64,000 nt of DNA from contig JAMHWD010000033.1 of assembly GCA_035911135.1 (NCBI GenBank), positions 79,016 through 143,015 on the forward strand. The letters are read 5' to 3'. Position numbers and translations under genes: made by a program. Source of the stretch: JAMHWD01 sp035911135. GTDB lineage: Bacteria > Pseudomonadota > Alphaproteobacteria > Micavibrionales > Micavibrionaceae. Under the pieces are notes generated by a model, which was given only the letters and a program-made list of their open reading frames with translations, ran no database searches and was not told the origin of the DNA. Shown here in pieces: positions 46,364 through 52,708 of this stretch. Position 1 is the first letter of the stretch. Every line of letters begins with the position of its first letter.

Positions 46364-47370
46364 AGGAAGCGGAAGATTTCACCGATGAGGGCGAAGACGG
46401 AAGAAGCCGTATTATAACAGTGGCACTTGAACATGCCGGCCAAAGACTGGATAAGGTTCTGGCGTTGTTATGTGATGATCTTTCCCGCGCGCGTATTCAG
46501 GGGCTGATTGAGGATGGTGAAGTGGAGGTGGATGGCGATATATGCCGCAAGCCTTCGATCAAGCTGGCGGGGGATGAGGAAATCATCCTGACAGTCCCGG
46601 CGCCTGTGGCGGCCATACCTTTGCCGCAGAATATTCCACTTGATATCGTTTATGAGGATGAACATCTTCTGGTCATCAATAAACAGGCCGGTCTTGTTGT
46701 GCATCCCGGCGCTGGAAATCCTGACGGAACACTGGTGAATGCCTTGCTGCATCATTGCGGGGATTCATTGTCCGGGATTGGCGGTGTGCTGCGGCCGGGT
46801 ATTGTGCACCGGCTGGATAAGGATACCAGCGGCCTGATGATCGTGGCCAAAAATGATGCCGCGCATCAGGGCTTGAGCGCGCAATTATCGGATCGTAGTT
46901 TAAGCCGTGTCTATCTGGCGCTGGTGATGGGGACGTTGATGCCGCGTAAGGGTGTGATCGACAAGCCCATTGGACGCGATCCGAAGAACAGGCAGAAAAT
47001 GGCCGTGACATCGAAAAATTCCCGTGATGCGGTGACGGGCTATCAGGTGCTTGAGGAATTTGGCGGGGCGCTCAGCCTGGTTGAATGCCGTCTGCAAACG
47101 GGGCGCACGCACCAGATCCGTGTCCATCTATCGCAAATGGGGCATCCGCTGGTGGGGGATCAGCTTTATCCGGCTCAGCCCACGGCCTTGAAGGCGTCTT
47201 TGCGTAAGGGCGGGTATGAAGATGAGGCCATCGCGGAACTGACCGCTTTCCCGCGTCAGGCCCTTCATGCGGCCGCTATCAGTTTTATCCATCCCGAAAC
47301 CGATGATGAGATGGATTTTGAGGCTGATCTGCCTGATGATTTTTCTAACATATTGAATTTATTAAAATAA
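46360..47370 (+). CDS. rluD: 23S rRNA pseudouridine synthase RluD-type
   Basis: A 336-residue RluA-family pseudouridine synthase: an N-terminal S4 RNA-binding domain ('QRLDKVLALLCDDLSRARIQ') and a catalytic domain with the active Asp in 'GIVHRLDKDTSGLMIVAK', then 'CRLQTGRTHQIRVHLSQMGH'. The S4 domain and length favour RluD (U1911/1915/1917 of 23S rRNA) over RluA; RluC is the alternative. It is translationally coupled to the preceding exported-protein gene, an unusual pairing. Confidence 0.9.
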   Translation: MKEAEDFTDEGEDGRSRIITVALEHAGQRLDKVLALLCDDLSRARIQGLIEDGEVEVDGDICRKPSIKLAGDEEIILTVPAPVAAIPLPQNIPLDIVYEDEHLLVINKQAGLVVHPGAGNPDGTLVNALLHHCGDSLSGIGGVLRPGIVHRLDKDTSGLMIVAKNDAAHQGLSAQLSDRSLSRVYLALVMGTLMPRKGVIDKPIGRDPKNRQKMAVTSKNSRDAVTGYQVLEEFGGALSLVECRLQTGRTHQIRVHLSQMGHPLVGDQLYPAQPTALKASLRKGGYEDEAIAELTAFPRQALHAAAISFIHPETDDEMDFEADLPDDFSNILNLLK

Positions 47371-47407
47371 ATTCTTTCTGCACCAATTATCAACATTTTG
47401 TATTGAT

Positions 47408-47436
47408 TTTACATAAAATTTTATGTAGTCTATAAA
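47408..47436 (+). promoter_or_regulatory. sigma-70-type promoter of candidate small RNA
   Basis: TTTACA (47408-47413) and TATAAA (47431-47436) each match the consensus at five of six positions with the ideal 17-base spacing. The predicted start is about 47443. No gene lies downstream on this strand until 49716. A perfect palindrome covers the -35 end and spacer. Confidence 0.6.
47411..47426. promoter_or_regulatory. perfect 16-bp palindrome, candidate operator
   Basis: ACATAAAATTTTATGT reads the same on both strands and overlaps the last bases of the -35 box and half of the spacer. A dimeric repressor bound here would block RNA polymerase. The regulator is unknown. Confidence 0.45.
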
Positions 47437-47442
47437 TATAGG

Positions 47443-47574
47443 GGTTTGATACAGCGAATTGAGCGATGTCGCTTTAGAGGTTTAGAGGTTTTTACGGGAT
47501 TATTTTAGGTTTCTCCTTTTTGTTTCATCCGATCTGGTACCAACTCGCGCCCCCTTAAAAAGGGGCGCTTTTTT
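47443..47574 (+). ncRNA. candidate orphan small RNA, about 130 nt
   Basis: The transcript would run from the promoter at 47408-47436 to an intrinsic terminator at 47547-47574. It begins GGGGTTTGATAC and contains a small AGCGA/TCGCT hairpin (around 47462-47473), a direct repeat TTTAGAGG, and a pyrimidine stretch TTTCTCCTTTTTG that could pair with ribosome-binding sites. No convincing protein is encoded; a 20-codon frame from TTG near 47446 lacks a properly placed ribosome site. It may alternatively be the 3' UTR of rluD. No known RNA family is recognised. Confidence 0.45.
47547..47574 (+). terminator. intrinsic terminator of candidate small RNA (or rluD)
   Basis: GCGCCCC (47547-47553) pairs with GGGGCGC (47562-47568) around an A/T-rich loop, followed by six T residues on the plus strand. 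Orientation excludes it as the terminator of the convergent YjbH-like gene. Confidence 0.85.
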
Positions 47575-47585
47575 GTGCGACAGGA

Positions 47586-49673
47586 TTATTCGGTAATTTC
47601 ATGCCAGCTATGGGCCAGATGCGATTGCGAGAAGCCCTGCGTGGCCTCATAGAGCTTGATAGGGGCATCAAGGCTCTGGCCCGTATCCCGCCCAAATGGT
47701 GCGGCCGTTAGACGGATATCACTGCCCGGCGGCAGATAGCCTGATCCTCCCAGCGGCACAGAAAGCCGTACCCCGTGATAGGCATGGGTCGTGCCGCCAA
47801 AAAGATCAAAATCAGCCAGATTGGTATAGGTGAGAAATCCTTCCAGTTTGGCGCCGTTATCAAATGTTTTGGTCAGGCCAAAGCGACCGCCGAAATCCTC
47901 GGCCAGAAAGCGCCCCAGTTTCAGCGAGGCGCTCAAATTTTCATCAGGGAATTCATACCAGCCATTCAGATGCCCCGATATCAGGCGGTCGCCATTGAAC
48001 ATCAGATTGAGATCGCTGATCGGGTCGCGTTTAAGCGCCAGCCAGGCATCCGCCCCCAGCGCATAACGCAGGCCAAAGGGGCGGTATAATATCTCGCCGC
48101 CTGCCCCGCCATACATTTCCTCAAGGTATCCAGCGGCGCCCATCGTATGAATTTCAGGTGTCAAGCTATGTGTCAGCGCGGCATAGGCGCGTTCAAGGCC
48201 GAATGTCTTTGCCGCAAAATCGGCGATATTGCTGCGGACGGGCAGGAAAGCCGGCGGGCGGATTTCATTGATACGGGCAAGATTATCCGCCAGATTAAGC
48301 CGGATTGCCGTTCCGGTGTGCAGCCACCCCATAACATCCGGGCCTTCTGTTTCAAAAATGACGGAACTGCGATAAAGCGTGCCGCTGTCTTCTTCCGCAA
48401 GGCTCATTTGATTATCCAGAATGAATTTATAGGATTTCAGGCCAAACTGGTTGAGTGCATGGGCGCGGGATGAAAAGCTGGAGTGGTTTTCTTTTGCGTT
48501 GAAAACGGCATTGGCCCAGATTTCATCCGCGCTGCCTTGATGGCGGCCAAGGGCCTGCTCCAGATCGCGGCGGTTCAGGCTGACTGATGGGCCGCGCAGA
48601 TTATAGGCCGATGGAAAGATCGTGATTTCTTCAGTGGCGGGGCCGGCGTGATTGGCGATATTGCGGGCCGCCGCGCCAATTTGCCATGGCGCGGAGTGAT
48701 AGGGGGAGAGCGATAATCCTGCGCTGACCGTATGCGTATCGCGCTTGATATCATAAAGCAAAACCCCGTCACTATGCGCGCCTGTTTGCATGGCGCCCGG
48801 TACGGCAATCCCGGTGCGATAGGCATGCATAGGCGCGGCATTCTCGCGCGGCGCTTGCGCCCATGGCCACCGACCGGGGGAGGATTTTAACGACAGGCGT
48901 GCCATGATTTTATCGGTCCCTTGTGCGGCGATGCCGGCATCCAACCAATCAGTGGGCTGGTAGGCAAGGCCGATGCTCCAGGGGGCAGGGGCAGAAAAAT
49001 CAAAGGCCGCGCGTTCGGCCGCGTAACGATCCGCCCCCCAGTCGGCCTTGATGGAGAGATGATCGATCGGCGTGAAATACTCGATCCCGCCAAACAGGCC
49101 GATATGGGAACCTGTGAACCAGTCCTGTGGTTCATTGGGCATTTCGCCGTCAATGCTGCGCGATTTGCCGAAATGGTCCATAAGGCTTTTAAGCGGATTT
49201 TTGAATTGTGCCGCGCTGCCCATACGCCCCCATCCGATGCCGCCTGTAAAATCAAAATTGCCGAAGCGTTTCGACGCCGCCAGATATTCGCCTGCCATGC
49301 GCCGATGTCCCACCGCCGATTGCAGGCCAAGGGCGATTTCAGGATTATGCGGCCCCTCGCGCAGCAGGCGAAGCTTTAGGTCGATGCCGGGGTAAAGCCG
49401 GTCGGCTTCTTTGCGAATATTGGAAGCCTCCGCGCTCTGGCGTAAGCCGATATAAAGCGGCGCTGCGATCTGAACTCCAAGATAACCATGGAGGTAAGGG
49501 TCCATCGCTGCCATGCCGCCTGTAATGGTTCCGGATTCATGCATGCGTGCGCTGGGTACGACGTTCAAGCCCAGCGGCCCCATCAGCGAGGCGGAGGGTT
49601 TGAAATCCGCGGCATGAAGGGGCAGGGCGATGGTCAGTGTGGCAAGTGCCGGAAGAATCGGGCGAGGCAGCAT
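47586..49673 (-). CDS. YjbH-like outer-membrane protein
   Basis: A 695-residue protein with signal peptide ('LPALATLTIALPLHA') and a long beta-rich body of the YjbH family (PF06082). 'GPLGLNVVPSARMHESGTIT' at the N terminus, 'GEYLAASKRFGNFDFTGGIG' near 120-140 and the amphipathic C-terminal strands match. YjbH proteins are outer-membrane components of an exopolysaccharide pathway (yjbEFGH). The other yjb genes are absent here. The ATG at 49673 precedes the signal peptide; the divergent glpD start is 42 bases away. Confidence 0.78.
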   Translation of the reverse strand: MLPRPILPALATLTIALPLHAADFKPSASLMGPLGLNVVPSARMHESGTITGGMAAMDPYLHGYLGVQIAAPLYIGLRQSAEASNIRKEADRLYPGIDLKLRLLREGPHNPEIALGLQSAVGHRRMAGEYLAASKRFGNFDFTGGIGWGRMGSAAQFKNPLKSLMDHFGKSRSIDGEMPNEPQDWFTGSHIGLFGGIEYFTPIDHLSIKADWGADRYAAERAAFDFSAPAPWSIGLAYQPTDWLDAGIAAQGTDKIMARLSLKSSPGRWPWAQAPRENAAPMHAYRTGIAVPGAMQTGAHSDGVLLYDIKRDTHTVSAGLSLSPYHSAPWQIGAAARNIANHAGPATEEITIFPSAYNLRGPSVSLNRRDLEQALGRHQGSADEIWANAVFNAKENHSSFSSRAHALNQFGLKSYKFILDNQMSLAEEDSGTLYRSSVIFETEGPDVMGWLHTGTAIRLNLADNLARINEIRPPAFLPVRSNIADFAAKTFGLERAYAALTHSLTPEIHTMGAAGYLEEMYGGAGGEILYRPFGLRYALGADAWLALKRDPISDLNLMFNGDRLISGHLNGWYEFPDENLSASLKLGRFLAEDFGGRFGLTKTFDNGAKLEGFLTYTNLADFDLFGGTTHAYHGVRLSVPLGGSGYLPPGSDIRLTAAPFGRDTGQSLDAPIKLYEATQGFSQSHLAHSWHEITE

Positions 49674-49715
49674 TTTCAACTCTGGATTATAAATCTTTTC
49701 CTGTACAATTTGCAT

Positions 49716-51215
49716 GTGGAAACAAATCAAGATTTTGACTTATGCATTATTGGCGGCGGGGTTAACGGGGCGGGCATTGCCCGTGATGCCGCCGGGCGCG
49801 GTTTGAAAGTCCTGCTGCTGGAGAAGGGCGATCTTGCCTGCGCGACGTCTTCTGCCAGCACCAAGCTGATACATGGCGGTTTGCGCTATCTGGAGTTTTA
49901 TGAATTTAAACTGGTGCGAGAATCCTTGAAGGAACGTGAGGTTTTGCTGCGCCTTGCCCCGCATATCATTCGGCCGCTGGATTTTGTGCTGCCGCATCAT
50001 CCCGGTATCAGGCCGTTATGGATGATTGGGATTGGCCTTAAGATTTATGATCTGTTGGGCGGGCGCAAAAGTTTAAAATCTTCAAAAATACTAAATCTGG
50101 CCAGCCATGATTTCGGGAAACCGCTGAAATCTGATTTCGCAAAAGGGTTCTCATACGCTGATTGCTGGGTCGAGGATTCGCGCCTTGTGGTGCTCAACGC
50201 CCTTGATGCCGCCGAACGGGGCGCGATGATCAAAACTCGCCATGAATGCATGGCCATAGCGCCGCAGAAAATGGGATGGGATGTGCGCTATAAAAACATG
50301 GTGAGCGGCGAAATATTTGCGGCGCGCGCCGCGATGATCGTGAATGCCGCAGGGCCGTGGGTTCAGGATTTCCTGATAAGGGGCGGGTTTTACGATCATG
50401 ATGCTGAAATCCCCAAAATCAAACTCATCAAGGGCAGCCATATTATCATTCCCAAGGCCTTTGACGGTGATCAGGCCTATATCCTCCAGCAGCCGGATGG
50501 GCGCATTGTTTTTGCGATACCATACGAGCGAAAATTCACGCTGATCGGCACGACGGATGTGCCGTTCACGAGCGATGCGGGGGATGTAAAGATATCGCCG
50601 GAAGAAACGGAATATCTATGCGCGGCATTTAACCGGTTTTTTGAGAAGCAGATAGCCGCGCAGGACGTTATTTCATCTTACAGCGGCGTCCGTGCCTTGT
50701 TCGATGATGGCGCTGATGAGGCGCGGGCAGTAACGCGGGATTATAAAATCTACCACCATCAAAATTTTTCTGCGCCTTTTCTAAGCATATTTGGCGGCAA
50801 GATCACAACATACCGGAAATTATCCGAACAGGTTGTCAACACATTGATGAATATTACCGGCCAGAATAAACCGGCATGGACGATAGGCGCGAGATTGCCC
50901 GGCGCTGAGAATCTGGGAGATTTCGAGCTTTTTCTGCGCCAGCAATCGGAAATATATCCTTGGATGCCGCTTGAATTGTTGCGTCGTTACGCGCGATCCT
51001 ATGGTTCTCGTCTCTATAAAATTATTGGCGGGGCGCAAGGATTATCGGGTTTGGGAATGCATTATGGTGATGATGTCTATGCAGCGGAAATTAATTACCT
51101 CAAGGAATGTGAATTCGCACTCACGCTTGAGGATATTCTCTGGCGGCGGAGCAAGCTTGGTCTTCACATCTCGCCGCAGACTAAAAACAAAATCGAGAAA
51201 GAATTTAGCGTATGA
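49716..51215 (+). CDS. glpD: aerobic glycerol-3-phosphate dehydrogenase
   Basis: A 499-residue FAD enzyme of the inner membrane that oxidises glycerol-3-phosphate to dihydroxyacetone phosphate and feeds quinone. The FAD motif 'CIIGGGVNGAGIARDAAGRG' follows the start directly, then 'SSASTKLIHGGLRYLEFYEF', 'WVEDSRLVVLNALDAAERGA' and 'FGGKITTYRKLSE'. The GTG start gives METNQDFDL, aligning with normal GlpD; the frame is open further upstream only through the divergent gene. The stop overlaps the glpK start by four bases. Confidence 0.95.
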   Translation: METNQDFDLCIIGGGVNGAGIARDAAGRGLKVLLLEKGDLACATSSASTKLIHGGLRYLEFYEFKLVRESLKEREVLLRLAPHIIRPLDFVLPHHPGIRPLWMIGIGLKIYDLLGGRKSLKSSKILNLASHDFGKPLKSDFAKGFSYADCWVEDSRLVVLNALDAAERGAMIKTRHECMAIAPQKMGWDVRYKNMVSGEIFAARAAMIVNAAGPWVQDFLIRGGFYDHDAEIPKIKLIKGSHIIIPKAFDGDQAYILQQPDGRIVFAIPYERKFTLIGTTDVPFTSDAGDVKISPEETEYLCAAFNRFFEKQIAAQDVISSYSGVRALFDDGADEARAVTRDYKIYHHQNFSAPFLSIFGGKITTYRKLSEQVVNTLMNITGQNKPAWTIGARLPGAENLGDFELFLRQQSEIYPWMPLELLRRYARSYGSRLYKIIGGAQGLSGLGMHYGDDVYAAEINYLKECEFALTLEDILWRRSKLGLHISPQTKNKIEKEFSV

Positions 51216-52696
51216 GTGACCCCCTTATTCTTGCCATTGATCAGGGCACAACCAGCAGCCGCGCCATTGTATTTGATCGCGCTGGAAAGATTTGCGCTAT
51301 ACGGCAGAAGGAATTGACGCTTTATTATCCGCATAATGGATGGGTGGAGCAAGACCCGCGCGATATCTGGGCTGATACGTTGGCTATGTGCCGGGGTGTG
51401 ATCGCGGATCTGGGGGCGGATGAGATGAGGATTGCCGGCATCGGCATCACCAATCAGCGCGAAACAACTATTCTGTGGGACCGTAAAACAGGCGATGCGG
51501 TTTACAATGCGATCGTCTGGCAAGACCGCCGCGCAGCAGAGTATTGCGCCTCCCTTAAATCAGAGGGCTATGAGAAAATAATTGCAGAAAAGACGGGCTT
51601 GCTGCTCGATCCTTATTTCTCCGCAACAAAAATCGCTTGGGTTTTGGATAACGTGCCGGGTGTTCGGGCGCGGGCGGAGGCTGGTGATATTGCTTTTGGT
51701 ACTGTCGAATCTTTTTTGCTCTGGCATTTGACGGGCGGGAAGGTTCATGCCAGCGATTCAACAAACGCATCACGGACGATGCTTTATAACATCCGCACAT
51801 TGCAATGGGATGATGAATTGCTGCGTATCTTTAATATCCCGCCCAGCATCTTGCCGGAAGTGCACGATAACGTCGCCGATTTCGGGGCGGTGCAGAGTGA
51901 TATTTTAGGACGATCCATCACGGTGGGCGGCATGGCCGGCGATCAGCAGGCGGCGCTGTTCGGGCAGGCCTGTTTTCATCCCGGCATGGTAAAATCCACC
52001 TATGGGACCGGATGTTTTGCGCTGATGAATATCGGGTCGGAATTTAAACGCTCCCAAAATCGCCTTTTGACGACGCTGGGCTACTGTTTGGGCGGACAGG
52101 CGACTTATGCCATTGAAGGCTCGATCTTTGTGGCTGGTGCTGCCGTACAATGGTTGCGGGATGGTTTGCGGTTATTTGCGGATGCGGCCGAAAGCGAGGC
52201 GCTGGCGACATCCGTTTCTGATACGGGGGCAGTATATTTCGTGCCGGCCTTTACCGGGCTTGGCGCGCCGTACTGGGATCCTGATGCGCGTGCGCTGATC
52301 TGCGGGATGACACGCGATACCAAGGCTGCTCATATCATTCGTGCCGCGCTGGAGGCGCAAGGATTTCAAAGTCGTGATCTGATGGACGCCATGGCGGCGG
52401 ATACTGGCCAGCCCTTAAAGACGCTCCGCGCCGATGGCGGCTTGGTCAATAACGGGTTTGTCTGTCAGTTTCTTGCCGATATTTTGAATGCCGCCATCGA
52501 GGTGCCGCATGTGATTGAGACAACGGCATTTGGTGCGGCGGCCATGGCCGGTTTGCAGGCCGGGATTTATAATGGCCTGGATGATATTGAAAAGACATGG
52601 CGGGCCGAGCGACGTTATGAACCTGCGATGAGTCCCACACAACGCGAAACGGCCTATGCCGGGTGGCAACAGGCCGTTCGCAAGGTTCTGGCATAA
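51212..52696 (+). CDS. glpK: glycerol kinase
   Basis: A 494-residue FGGY-family kinase phosphorylating glycerol to glycerol-3-phosphate. 'LAIDQGTTSSRAIVFDRAGK', 'GITNQRETTILWDRKTG', 'GTVESFLLWHLTGGKVH', 'GDQQAALFGQACFHPGM' and 'GLGAPYWDPDARALICGM' are diagnostic. It is coupled to glpD, making a complete glycerol utilisation pair; no glpF transporter or GlpR regulator is present in the window. It ends in an 18-bp palindrome shared with the convergent gene. Confidence 0.96.
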   Translation: MSDPLILAIDQGTTSSRAIVFDRAGKICAIRQKELTLYYPHNGWVEQDPRDIWADTLAMCRGVIADLGADEMRIAGIGITNQRETTILWDRKTGDAVYNAIVWQDRRAAEYCASLKSEGYEKIIAEKTGLLLDPYFSATKIAWVLDNVPGVRARAEAGDIAFGTVESFLLWHLTGGKVHASDSTNASRTMLYNIRTLQWDDELLRIFNIPPSILPEVHDNVADFGAVQSDILGRSITVGGMAGDQQAALFGQACFHPGMVKSTYGTGCFALMNIGSEFKRSQNRLLTTLGYCLGGQATYAIEGSIFVAGAAVQWLRDGLRLFADAAESEALATSVSDTGAVYFVPAFTGLGAPYWDPDARALICGMTRDTKAAHIIRAALEAQGFQSRDLMDAMAADTGQPLKTLRADGGLVNNGFVCQFLADILNAAIEVPHVIETTAFGAAAMAGLQAGIYNGLDDIEKTWRAERRYEPAMSPTQRETAYAGWQQAVRKVLA

Positions 52697-52708
52697 AAAT
52701 TTTTATGC
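52691..52708. terminator. perfect 18-bp palindrome spanning both stop codons, possible bidirectional terminator
   Basis: GCATAAAAATTTTTATGC contains the last Ala codon and TAA stop of glpK and, on the other strand, the last Ala codon and TAA of the FecR-domain gene. The symmetrical A5/T5 centre gives each direction a T-run but only a weak stem, so termination efficiency is uncertain. Confidence 0.4.
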
